In this document: piece after piece, positions 25,631 to 36,622 of the stretch
Layout: every line of letters begins with the position of its first letter
How positions within the stretch are numbered: position 1 is the first letter of the stretch
Source of the DNA: Diprion similis
Lineage: Eukaryota; Arthropoda; Insecta; Hymenoptera; Diprionidae
DNA: 64,000 nucleotides
Direction: 5' to 3'
NCBI RefSeq assembly: GCF_021155765.1
Contig: NC_060106.1
Span: forward strand, 21,292,031-21,356,030
Position numbers and translations under genes: made by a program
Notes under the pieces: model-generated
Told to the model about the DNA's origin: nothing
What the model saw: the letters and a program-made list of their open reading frames with translations, nothing else
Database searches by the model: none

Positions 25631-27514
25631 ATGCGGTTCGATGTGGTCTCAACCGTGCCCCTTGCACTGGCGATTCTGAGAATATCTGTGTTGAGTATGT
25701 CCTTCTGAAACTTGGAAACTATACTTTCCTACACAGAGAATCGATCAGAGACAAAATTAATATCGAAGTACTATGCATGCTTGCTTGGCCGCGTTTATTG
25801 CCAGTTAATTAATTTCACTTCGACTCAGCCGTAGCTCGCTTTTTAACTTTGTTATACTAAAAGTTTAAATTTATATCGACTTCATGATGCCAGGTCCACA
25901 AATTACACAGCCACCAATCGATCAGACGACTGTCATTGGAAAAACCGTCAGGTTTACCTGCCGTTTTGTAGGTGGTTACGAACCTCGACTCGAATGGCGA
26001 ATACAGAGTTGGACATTATGGGGACACAGATTCTCCACCCTTAACTCCGGCGACCTCGAAATTAGAAATGTCGACGCTTGGAATGCGCACACCTACACAT
26101 GTCACGTATTCAACAGCTTTAGCTCTGTTGAAGCCTCTGCTACTCTCGTTGTGAAAAATAAAACTATCATTGTTGAGAAACCTGAAGACTACGAAGGCGC
26201 TATCGGGTCTACGGCAAGGTTTAGGTGCGTTACTGTATTATTAGAAAGAAAAAAACTGACAAATAGTCGTCAATTTTTCCCAAATAGTCCATGAACTTTC
26301 ATTCCGTTAAAAGATCTAAAAATCGATCATCTAGGCCTATTTAAGCATGGATTGAATAAAAACCTCTCTTCACTTTTCAGTATGAACAATTGAAATCTGA
26401 TGTGTTTCAGGTGTATCGCTGTATCAGATTCAAGTTTGAAACTGAGAATCGACTGGCTGAGAAGTGGAAAGCAAATAGATTTTGAAACGGAGTCAAGATT
26501 CGTCAAGAGCAATGATAATTCCTTGACAATTACAGAGATCATAGCATCGGATTTAGGAACGTACACTTGCGTGGCTAAAACAGAGTTGGACGAAACAAGG
26601 GCTGAGGCTATATTGATGATTCAAGAAGTGCCAAGACCTCCTCGCCTGAAAGTGGTTAATTGCAGAATAAACGAAGCCGACATCCATTGGGTCCCTACAA
26701 TGAATAGCAACGGTGCTGCCGACATTCTGCGGTACACCATACAATTTCAAACTAGCTTTAGTCCCGCGAGATGGGAAATTGCTCGAGACAATGTTTCAGC
26801 CTCCGCCCAAATCTACACCGTGCCTCTATCGCCTTGGACCAAGTACAAGTTTCGAGTTGTGGCCTGGAACGAAATAGGTATGGTATTTGGTCGATTATAC
26901 CATGGTTCATGTCAAGTGTTCGATGAGTTTTATCCCAATTGACTTGTGATGCTTTACAGGAGCTTCGTTACCATCGTCACCCAGCAAGGTTTGTGCCACT
27001 CCACCAGATTTGCCTCACAAAAATCCCGACAATGTCAGAGGCGTGGCAGCTAAGCCACAGGGATTTGTGATTCGATGGGCCATGATGCCCGAGATAGAGC
27101 ACAATGGGCCAGAATTCAAGTACCAAGTGTACTTTAAGAAAGACATACCCGGCACGGATTGGACAAGGCTGGGTAACAGTTCAAATGACTTCAGCATTTT
27201 AATTATGGATTTAAAACGTTGAATGTCATTTTTCATTTTCCATTTGAAATTTGAAATAGAACTGGAGAAAGCATTTTCATCTGTCCATTTGAATGACGTT
27301 TTATAAGCATTGATTCTATTTTCGATTTCGAAAGCATTTTACCCAGTCCTGAGAATGGTTAATTCTAGCTATACTCAACTGGACTGTAGAACAGATTCGG
27401 GTAACGGATCAGCCACCCAACCAGCGATATAAGGTCAAAGTTACTGCCATGAATTACCTCGGAGAGTCCTGGGCAAGGCCTACTGAAATCATAGTCGACT
27501 CTGCAGGTGCATGA
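25631..27514 (+). CDS. Neuroglian-derived secreted protein C (signal peptide, Ig5-Ig6, FN3 x2), shortened
   Basis: Five exons: 25631-25694, 25894-26224, 26411-26877, 26960-27172 and 27369-27514. They give 406 residues. Exon 1 encodes a signal peptide related to those of A and B (LALAILRISVL) and ends in phase 1. The mature protein parallels gene A exon by exon: PQITQPPIDQT beside PEITQPPTNGV, then Ig5, Ig6 (EDYEGAIGSTARFRC) and FN3-1 and FN3-2 (NQRYKVKVTAMNYLGESWARP). It stops with GCATGA where gene A continues into FN3-3. Two differences from gene A stand out: FN3-2 is interrupted by an extra 196-base intron (27173-27368, donor GGTAAC), and the third fibronectin exon is only a relic. Ig disulfide cysteines are kept. 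It is probably expressed but reduced; pseudogenisation in progress is the alternative. Confidence 0.75.
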
Positions 27515-27680
27515 CAACGGTAAGTAATTATTGGTTTACGCTACGATTCATGAAAACGTGATTCATTCCTATTTTTCTAGATATTCCAACCTGAAAATAG
27601 GATTTTTTCATTACACAATAACACTAATACCTTCAATATTACCTCGTAAATAACTTGCCGTCTAACTATCAATTAATTTA

Positions 27681-27760
27681 TAAACAACAGCCTGGAAATT
27701 TTTTTTTCCTCAATATCGAGTATACGTATAGTACTTTGTATGAGAACAAGTTTGTTGCTT
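27681..27760 (+). pseudogene. Possible relic of a FN3-3 exon downstream of gene C
   Basis: Reads QQPGNFFFLNI in one frame, close to QQAPGNFTLLNV at the start of gene A exon 5, and lies in the equivalent position. Similarity fades after about 15 codons. I infer a decayed exon left when gene C was shortened. Confidence 0.4.
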
Positions 27761-27769
27761 TGACAAACT

Positions 27770-27970
27770 CTAAAGTTCAGTCTTATTCCCGAAATTCCCT
27801 AACTTTTCGCCGACTTTTACCTACTATAAGAAATTTCCTGAGTTTTCCCTGTTTTCCAGATTTTTTCCATATAATAAGTACAGGTTTGTTATTCGTACTA
27901 AGAATAATTAAGTTTTTGGTACTTTTCGAACTTATTCCCCGTAACTTTTTCAACTATTTTCTAGCTATTT
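27770..27970 (+). repeat. Possible dispersed repeat with ATTCCC-TAACTTTT motifs
   Basis: Repeated short motifs of the type ATTCCCTAACTTTTC, CTGAGTTTTCCCTGTTTTCCAG and CCCCGTAACTTTTTC are typical of low-complexity interspersed repeats in insect genomes. It sits right after the gene C exon relic and may have helped disrupt it. Confidence 0.3.
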
Positions 27971-28139
27971 CGTTGTGAAGCGATCAACGCTGAGTGACAA
28001 TGCAAAAGAAGCTGACGATTTTGTTGACTATTGAGTCGAGTGAAATTTCTCAGTCTGTGGATCGTGATTGAAACGTTGACGACACATGATTCAAGTAGCA
28101 AGATTTTTTAAATAATACTTTTTACTCTACTTCTGATCC

Positions 28140-28229
28140 GAATGACAATTTCCGGCTATAAGCGCAATGGCGTCATTGAATGAGTCATGCTGGAAATTGA
28201 GAAATTGGTGGTACTGGACTCGTAATTAG
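28140..28229 (+). repeat. Duplicated flank, downstream copy
   Basis: Second copy of 24520-24615. About 110 bases further on, at 28335-28348, it is followed by GAGTTTGAGGTGATG. This matches the TTTGAG/GTAAG leader exon of genes A and C, but the donor is changed to GTGATG. Confidence 0.7.
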
Positions 28230-29078
28230 CTATGATTAATTATAATAGAAAATAAAATAGAAGAAGGAGAATGAGGCACTTTTGTTTTCAATCGATTTTA
28301 TGACTTGATTCGAGAAACTTATATTCATGTGGCAGAGTTTGAGGTGATGACTTTTTCTATACTCTCTGCAAAATAATTATCGCTTATAGTTGAATGTATT
28401 ATACATGTATATTATTTATTTAATGTTTGTCAATTACATTAGTTTTCGTCTAATAAAGAGTTCGTCTGCGATTTGCTGTTATAGTGCAATTTCACATCAA
28501 GTTGTAACGAGGTTCGACTTCACAACGTCAACGTATCAAAAAATGCAGAAATTGCTATTTGTCAACTTTAGAATTGTTGTAAGAATGTAGTAAACAGCCG
28601 ATGCTTAGTTTTCCGTGTTTTTTATGGAATACACTAGTTCGTAATCCCTAAATCCCGATTCGATTCTGATTCTGATGAAAACAAAATTGAATTTTGAAAT
28701 ATAGATCATGTGTGCGTTGGTCATGAGAACATAACTATATTAAAATATAAGTAAATCATTCAACGATTGGCAAGTTTCGACAAGTCAACTACCAGGATTA
28801 ATCGAATCTAATATGTGCATTGATTTTTAGTGTTAGATATAGATAGATAGCGAATAGATCAGAGAAAACTATTAAAGTATATTTCACAATAACTACTATG
28901 AGGTCATTAATTTACGTTATGAAATTAAACCAACCATAATCTCATTTAAGATCCTGCGAATCCATGTCTCTGCAGTGTGATTCTTCATTTCAAACGCGAT
29001 GTGGGAAGCGGCTCTTATGCATGTGAGTTTCAATTCCCATGACGACGATGCGAAAAGCTTATCAGCTATCCATGCGGC
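28230..29078. other. Remnant of a further duplicated leader, no coding exon
   Basis: The stretch around 28755-28835 resembles the gene C leader intron around 25197-25270: both have tcaa.gattggcacgatt-like and tatgcattaattttt-like strings in the same order. No signal-peptide or Ig exon follows before the next gene. It looks like a decayed partial copy of the array unit. Confidence 0.35.
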
Positions 29079-32000
29079 ATGGTCGCGTATCAAGATAAAA
29101 AAATCCGATATCAGGTTCTACTTGTTTTTATATCAGTTTCCAATTGTAACCGTTCAACGTCGTCATTTTGCGTTGTCACAATAACCAACGAAACTCGAGA
29201 AATGTTACCAAATTTACTTGCTGTAAAATCGGTGCATCGTCAGGTGCGTCTAAACGAAGTTCTGGCCAGACTCGAGAACGCAAAGACTCAGCACGAGATA
29301 CTGAAGCCACCAAAATCCTCGATAGTACCAGGATGCAGACACTGCAGGATCAGAATGAAGAATTCATGCGGGAGGAAAGTTTTTCCTAACGCATCGCGAT
29401 ACAAGCCAGTCTTCATAGCGAAGTTAGAGCTTTTTGTAGAAAAGGAACTGAACCGCATTGAGAAAGGGTCAGAATGCCGTGAAGTTGGCTGCGACCATCT
29501 TCTTTGCGAGCAGAAAAAGCTGGACGCAGAATTGGCGGTATACAAATCAGCGTTCGAGTTACTTCTGACAAAGATAACGACTTTCAAGCCCATCTTGTCG
29601 AGGATAAAATCAACTTACGACAAGTGCATCGAGGTCAGAGAGGACAGGATGAAGCTGATGGAAATAGTGTCGTCGAAATTGGATGCGTTCAAAAAAACGG
29701 TGGAGAAAAAAATCGACACGATCGAGCGAACGGGGACGGGAAAAGTTGGCGCGTTAATGAGGGAAAAGTCCTGCTTGACGGAAACCGTTGCAAAACTTAA
29801 AGCAGACCTCGAAGAGAGTGGCGCGAAGATAAACAACTTGAGGGAGGAATTGCTCGAGTGCGAGGAGAGGGAAATCCGAAGAATCGTTAACCAACGGAGG
29901 CAAAATATTGAGCCATCCTCTCGAGGCGCCAAAGGTAAATAAAAAAGGTAAAACAAAGCTGTGCTGAGAGTAACGCCGTTGCTGAGAGAGTCGTTCGGTT
30001 TAAATTGTTGAAGAAACAAGGATGGGACGACAGACGACGCAAACTCGACGGCTCGACGAAGATCCCGTTTTGATGAGCGTTTGCTTGCAACGAGCGAGGA
30101 AGGACCTCAGCTCTGCTCATCGGAAAATCGCCGAACTCGAGGACACCTTCCGTGAAGTTGTGCCAAAATGGGAACTCGAACGGCTGGAGAACAGACACCA
30201 GGCTTTTGAAAGGGAATATCGAAACCTCTCACAGGAGTTCGAAGCTCTCAACAAAGAGCACGAGGCACTCAAGTGTAAGGGAGCACAATAATTAGTTTTA
30301 CTCGTTTAGTTAGTTGCTGTGGAAGCTGATTGGTCTTATTAATCATGTCAAGGACATCGGAATGGTGCGATTGTTAGAGTAGGAGATTTTTTAAACTTTG
30401 AATTGTCATTCGTGAAGAGACTGAAGTTAGTAACGTTGACGTAACGAAACATGAAGGTGGAACTAAGGTAATCGAGTTTTCAAAACATAAATAGCAAAAT
30501 TACGTTTTTTTACGGAACGTAGATCATTTCAATAACGTTACCAACTTCATCTTCAACATTCATCTAAGCGTACGAAAATGAATGCGATGGGATCATAATA
30601 TTCTTGAATAAAGATTAGAAAAATAGAGCTATTTAAAAAGTGCGACTAGAAGCTAATCAGGATAAATCAGAATGAGGCAAACAAGATGGATTTCTCCGTG
30701 CGAAAAATGGTTGAATAATAACATGACGTTTATAATGTTTTTAACACACTGAAAAGTGTTTACGCGGGATTCTCTTTCATCGGGGGTAACTAGATTAGCT
30801 TTAGAAGCACTTTTCCAAACATATGTTTGTTTAGTCATGTTTTCGTTTCAACAGATTTTTGACCAGGTCTCACGCGTTATTTTAAAATCATTTCAGTGAA
30901 CTTTGAGGTGGTTCGAGAGCAAAAGAACAGCCTAAGAGACCGCTGCAAAATATTGGCACACACAAACACACCGAGGCCGGATTGGTCCAAGTAGGTAGAC
31001 AGGAGGATATCCATGCCTGCCTGATCAATCCACATGCATGCAAAATATGTGCACAAGTACAGTCGATGCGCGAGCTAAGTACGCGGTTACAATTATAGAC
31101 TCACTCACTCACTCGGTCAGAGGTCTAATTACGTGATTACGGCCGTGAAACGTTGAAACAAGGCCGATTTATCAGTATAATTGTATTTCGCCGCTGACTG
31201 CACTTGCTCGGACGTCGACTATGCAACTACAGAGATCTGCAGGTGCACGCAGTTTATCAGGGGTAGTTCCGAAATCGCTAAATTCCGATTTTTTTCGTGG
31301 CGAAACTTAAAGTAAAGAGATAAAAACTTTAATGAAATGTCAAAGTTTCGGATAGTCCGAAACCCGACGCTTAAAGCTCCGAAAGTGCGAAAATGAGAAA
31401 ATTGAAAAATCTGAAACATCGAAATTCCGAATGATAGAAAGTTTTCAGTTCCGTCAATTTCTGGCTTGGTGAAATTTCGCCATTTTGATCTTTCTTCGTT
31501 TTGGATTTACGATATTTTTACGCTTGAAATCCTGATGATGGTGATCCTGATTTTCGGTTTTTCTGAATTTTTCGCACCCATTCATTGAGTAAACCACGCT
31601 GTGTGAGTATATTTTAATTTTTGAAATTTCGCTCTATCGAAACTTTATTTTTCGGAACTTTGTTCCATCGTAACTTGAATTTTCGTAACTCTGCATTTCG
31701 GAACTTTGAGCCGTTGGATTTCCGACGATTCGAAACTTTGTTGTTTGGTAAAAGTTTGATTTCTTTACCCCGAGTATTGCCACAAAACAATTCGAAATTA
31801 GACGATTTCGTCACTTCTCAAATTCGGGACTTCAACTCCACCCCGTTTATCAGACCTTGGGTTAAAACCGAATCACTTCGTGAGTCTGTCGAGTAATTTC
31901 ACTCTCCACATTTCCCACCATCCAAGCAAATATTCTGACCGATTGACTCAACTTTACAAACCATTCAGAATCCTCGGGTGTTGGGAATCGTGAAAAGTGA

Positions 32001-33887
32001 AATCACATAATCAACCCCCTGGAGACGCCATCGTCTCGTTTAACGCACCTGACGATGATCTGAAAATTCTAATATACCAACACCGTGTGTGATAACCTAG
32101 ATGCGGACAGTTCATTCAAGGCGGAGTTCAACGCTGGAGGGACATAACAGCGAAGAAATCAAGCGAAGATCGACTGACCATTCTTTTATCGGAATTATGC
32201 GGGGTGGCGAGTGCCGAGAACGACTACTTCGTAGGTCAAGGTACCGACCCGTCGGTCCCGGTATTTCTCCGGTACAAGGGTAAGATGAAGAACCGTAAAT
32301 TGGGCCGCAGGGAAGTGAGCATCCTGATAAACGACATCTGGAAGAACAGGATGGGTTCGGACATGGGGACACCGATGGGCGAATACGTACTCAAGTACTT
32401 CTCCGAAAGGTATCACATATCGCTGCTCAGGTACGAGTGGATTTATAATCTCTACTACGCCTGTCAGCGTCTCGTGTACGACGACCAGATTGGACTCTTT
32501 TGGAACATACTCTGGGGCAACGTCGTCGAGGAGGCTTATCACGCCCCGAGGAAGGAGTTCGTCCTCCTCAAAAGGATGATGGAGATGCGGATGGAGGATA
32601 AGAAAATAGTAAATTTCCCACCGTGGTAGGCGTAAAAGAGCTGCGACTCAATGGAAGTCGAACAGACTTTGAATGATCGCATAGACAGATGTTGGTTCTG
32701 TACTATAACCGAGAGATTCATTCAACGGTTTATCGCGAAATCGATTTGAGATACGCAGCTCTTTTCGCACATCTTCTCCCGGGTTTTTGACGTTTTTATG
32801 TAACGAAGGTAACAACTCGATCATTCATTTTCAGAACGCACTGCTCGCTCAGGACTTGATGGACGTAATGGACGTCATGTACCCCCAGAAAAGCAATCGA
32901 GACATCGAAAACATCGTTTACGCGGCAGGGAAACAGCTCGGGATAGATCCTTCGACCGAGGCATTTGACGTGGGAAAATTATTCGCACAAGTACGTAAAA
33001 ATTGATAAAAGAAACTCCTGCAGTGGCTATTAGGGTGGTCCTTATTTAGAGCGTCGACGAATTTTTCTCGTTCCATCCCGTAAATCAGCTTCGAATAATT
33101 AAAAAAACAATTGCCTAATTTTTTCATGTTCTGTAAATGCTACTATCTGAAAAAAATTTACATTGTCATACCAGCCAATCTAAACGAATTGCACAGCCTC
33201 GAAATCTACTGCCTTTTTTTTAAAGGAAAGTGCAATTCGTCAAGATAGGCTGATATGACGATGTGAATTTTCTTTCAGAAATCCTTGCAGTTACAGATTT
33301 TTTTTTAACATTATTACTCTTGCAATACAATATACAAGCGGACTCTATCTTCGAGTTGAGGTAAAAATCTGAAAAAATTAGACAATTGCTTTAGAATTAT
33401 TTGAAGTTGTTTTGCGGGGTGGGGGGGACATAGATTCATCAAAATTTTCTTTTTATCGAATTGAACAGACCGAGGAAGGATGGGAGCGCGGTGATTTTGC
33501 CAGAGAATTAGCTCGTCAAATGAAGCAGGAAATAACGGAATTCGGCAAGGGGATTTTGCACAGTGTAAATATATACGATAAAACGAGCGAGGTGACGGTG
33601 GAAATGCTTAAAAAGGGGTTCATGGAAGTCGACGAAGATATACGTGCGTAAAATTTTCCGTCTTCAAAGTCTTCGTTGGTATTCGTTGCTACCCTAATCC
33701 AGCCATCATTACTTCTCACTTGGTTTCCTCTTTTCCAGCTCAGAATCTGCTCACGCAGCACTTAAAGTGGATTTACAAGGTTCAAGACCTCAGCAAAGCT
33801 AAACCCATGGTGAGCAGCGCAATAGTAAGACAAATGTTAAACGGCTACATAAGGCGAAGTCAGCCGAAAAATCATCGCAGAAACTAA
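29079..33887 (+). CDS. TSNAXIP1-like coiled-coil protein
   Basis: Seven exons: 29079-29934, 30014-30274, 30897-30990, 32101-32608, 32835-32990, 33469-33643 and 33739-33887. They give 732 residues with all phases matching. Residues about 110-190 (KLELFVEKELNRIEKG ... FELLLTKITTFKPILSRIKS) match the N-terminal domain of translin-associated factor X-interacting protein 1. Charged coiled coil follows (about 190-400). A conserved C-terminal half contains VGQGTDPSVPVFLRYKGK and a FWNILWGNVVEE segment. Family knowledge: vertebrate TSNAXIP1 binds TSNAX and is expressed mainly in testis; a sperm or ciliary role in insects is inference. The 5' end is uncertain: the ATG at 29079 opens the frame, but residues 1-40 look poorly conserved. 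An ATG at 29202 or an upstream exon is possible. Confidence 0.8.
30991..32100 (+). other. Intron of the TSNAXIP1-like gene with degenerate repeats
   Basis: Intron with donor GTAGGT and acceptor AACCTAG. Its middle (31260-31770) is filled with imperfect copies of CGAAATTCCGAA and GGAACTTTG-type motifs in both orientations. No nested gene is seen. Confidence 0.6.
33020..33432. mobile_element. Intronic fold-back (MITE-like) element
   Basis: Large imperfect inverted repeat. The left arm has cttcgaataatt, caattgcctaattttttca, atctgaaaaaaatttacattgtcat and cgaattgcac in order. The right arm carries their reverse complements in mirror order, about 80-85 percent matched by eye. The centre lies near 33216. 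It fills nearly all of the 478-base intron between exons 5 and 6 of the TSNAXIP1-like gene. No transposase; probably non-autonomous. Confidence 0.65.
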
Positions 33888-35638
33888 CGACACTCGCATT
33901 GCCATGTAATATGTTCTATGAATAAATTATGTAAATTATTGCATTTTTGGTATTACACCTATAGAAGTATAGGTATTCGTTTCAAAAACAAATCACTAAC
34001 CATTGATTGCTTTGAGATAATCGTTATTATTGTTGTCGCTGTTGTTGTTGTTGTTGTTGTTGAAAAATATTTTATATATACACAATAATTTTTTATTTTT
34101 GTTTGTTGCTTTCTCTCTGTGTCGGGTATAGCTAACATAATAATTTAAAAAATCTATACGTAATACAAAAAAAAAAGAAAAAACAATCTTAAAAATGTAG
34201 TTGTTTGGTTTATTGTTGCAAGTAAACTTTGAAATTTTTCTTCGGTCAATTTTTTTTAAATTATCGTATTAAATATGAATATTTAGGTTTGCATGAATTA
34301 TATTTCAAGTAGTATATAGATAAGTCTAAATGTTAGTTATTGTTGAAATTTTCAAAGTTCATCAGGCTATCGTCAGTTATACATACAGTAGTGATTCTAA
34401 GTGTATAAGATTCTGTACAAAGTGTTTTGCGCCGCTAACATCATGAAAAACTAAAATTAAGTAGCAGGATAAGAAAAGATAAAGAGCAGCGCACTTTCCA
34501 CAGCTACGTTTCAGTTTTTCATCATACGGTAACAGCAGCATTAACTTACACCTTCAATATGTAACAATTTCAAGTTAGAATTAAACTTATCAATATAATT
34601 TTCTTTCTTTCTTCCTTTTTTCTAATCAACCTTATTCATACTAGATTATAATTCACGGGATGCTCGAGAAAAAAAGAGAAAAAAAAAAACAGCATTTAAA
34701 GGAATGCATCAAGTAAAAAGAAAGTAATCCCGTGAATCATAAACCAGCACATGTCTTTAACGTCAAATTTCAGGTTTGAAGCGTTTTAAGAATGCATTTC
34801 AAAACGATCCTCTGACTTTATTTTAGTCTATTTTTTTACTCTTTTACCCTCTGCTTATATCATATATGGCCTTAAAGTATTGCATATTACATTAATTAAA
34901 AAATAGTTCAACTATTTACGTTAAATACATGGGAATTTTGTCTGTTCAACGACCCCAACTCTCTCAACATTTTTAACTTCCAACTCAGAATGTGAATAAT
35001 AGACCTGCTCGATAATCATTTGTTAAGCGATCTGAGTTCAATTTGGGGATTGATTTGAAGCTTAAACTATTATCCACAAAGTGAGTCCAAGGAGATAAAA
35101 CATATAGAGGGAAAATTTGACAGGGCCATTCTGTTGAAGTGACAACAGATGACCGACATGTAAAAAAACATGTATGTCACCCTTATGCCAAGTAATTTAA
35201 TGTATATTTGACTCGTGTTATTAGTCATTCGTTAATACATGTGTTGCTGACGTTATGCGTATTTTTTTTTAGGTGCAACATAATACACGTCTGTCCATAG
35301 GAAATATCAAAGTAAGTTTCAAACGTCGACCATAGGAAGTCCTACTATTTACAAGAAAAATAAAGAATCGTTTTTCAACAAGAATAAATAACTGGAACAT
35401 ATGTATATGCGTGAAATAGAAAAGAGATGCAGGACGACGAGGAGGAGGATGAAAGCTCTTGTAAAAAATAAGAAATGCATCAGCGGCTAAGAGAAGGAAA
35501 AAAAGGAATGAGCCAGATCAACGCGAGTTGAACAGTAAGAGAGACAGACGCGTATAGGATATGCAAAATGTATGATACGGATGAAGTCTACGAAACATAT
35601 TATAATTATTAAGTATATTCATTTGTTTACGCGTTATG
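33888..35638. other. Convergent 3' region between the TSNAXIP1-like gene and SAP30BP
   Basis: AT-rich. It holds the short 3' UTR of the plus-strand gene and the probably long 3' UTR of SAP30BP on the minus strand, plus a (GTT)n tract at 34040-34062. No coding frame is recognised. Confidence 0.5.
33921..33926 (+). terminator. Poly(A) signal of the TSNAXIP1-like gene
   Basis: AATAAA 34 bases after the stop codon. Confidence 0.55.
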
Positions 35639-36622
35639 TTACAGTCTTTTCTTTGGTAGCGAACCAAAAGCGGATATTACCGTTGCTTTTGTCCCCGTCG
35701 CTGAGGACGTGAGCGTTGTTAAGGTAGGTTGAGACAACAATACGGTAGGCTTGACGGAGGTAGGAGCTCCGGTCGCCACCTGATCCCATTTGCTTTTTCT
35801 CTTCTTGGCGTCGTCTTCGGCAGTAACAGAAGAATTTGTTGGCCTCTTAGCGGTGCCGGATACAATTTCAATTTTTGTTTTCTCCTTCCTCATTTTCTCA
35901 AGCTTGTCCATTTCCGTTTTTTGCACCTTGGCCAGTTCCTCGTAGTACGAATCTTTGCCCCATTTGAAAGGATCGAATCTTTCTGGCGGGTAATTGGTAC
36001 CTAATTCATTGATGCTACAAAATTGAATAAGTTTTTCGTAAATAGAAGGATTCCGAAAATCTTTTCTCTGTTGTATGACTTTGTTCATGTCCAGACCGCT
36101 GCCCTCCATCTTTCTGAACAGTTTAGTTATCTTTTCCTGTAACTCGACAGGGCATTGTCCCTGCGGTTCCGGCGGTATCGTCACTCCGAAAAGGTCTGTC
36201 TCGCCATCTGAAATCATATCTCCCTGATGCGAGGGAGACTGCATGGTGGAAGCCAAGGGGGATCTCCCATTTTCAAAGAGCTGCCCCCCGGCGTTAACCA
36301 CCGCAGTACCCTCGTCATCCGAGACTATCGTGTCATCAAAATATGAAACTAATCTCTGGACTTTGGACGTTACATCCGTAACTAAGGTGGGGGCGTTGGG
36401 CAAGTTTGCATTTGACTTGCTATTCGACCCGATGGGGCTATTGGAGGCGGATCGGCCAGATTTGGGACTGGTGAGACCCTGGGGTTGACCAAATTGGACA
36501 TTTTGCGGGGCAGTAGTCCCCTGCGGGGTGTTCTCCTCTAGATCCTCTTCCACCCCGTCCTCACCCTCCGAGTCGGTATAGGTGGCCGTGAGGGATGCCA
36601 ACGCAACACTTGGTACAGACAT
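35639..36622 (-). CDS. SAP30BP: SAP30-binding protein (HCNGP family)
   Basis: Single uninterrupted coding exon of 327 residues. The N-terminal third is acidic (YTDSEGEDGVEEDLEENTP), as in human SAP30BP. The HCNGP domain spans about residues 150-255: IPPEPQGQCPVELQEKI, RKDFRNPSIYEKLIQFCSIN and ELGTNYPPERFDPFKWGKDS. A Lys-rich KKRKSKWDQV segment and the conserved TVISAFGSLPKK tail close it. Family knowledge: a nuclear protein that binds the SAP30 subunit of Sin3-HDAC and also acts in splicing of short introns. The frame is open for 13 codons upstream of the ATG, but no earlier ATG exists; the family-typical start context (SLTATYTDSE beside SLAVYAEDSE) supports 36622. The vertebrate gene has many introns, whereas this CDS has none. 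Confidence 0.93.
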   Translation of the reverse strand: MSVPSVALASLTATYTDSEGEDGVEEDLEENTPQGTTAPQNVQFGQPQGLTSPKSGRSASNSPIGSNSKSNANLPNAPTLVTDVTSKVQRLVSYFDDTIVSDDEGTAVVNAGGQLFENGRSPLASTMQSPSHQGDMISDGETDLFGVTIPPEPQGQCPVELQEKITKLFRKMEGSGLDMNKVIQQRKDFRNPSIYEKLIQFCSINELGTNYPPERFDPFKWGKDSYYEELAKVQKTEMDKLEKMRKEKTKIEIVSGTAKRPTNSSVTAEDDAKKRKSKWDQVATGAPTSVKPTVLLSQPTLTTLTSSATGTKATVISAFGSLPKKRL

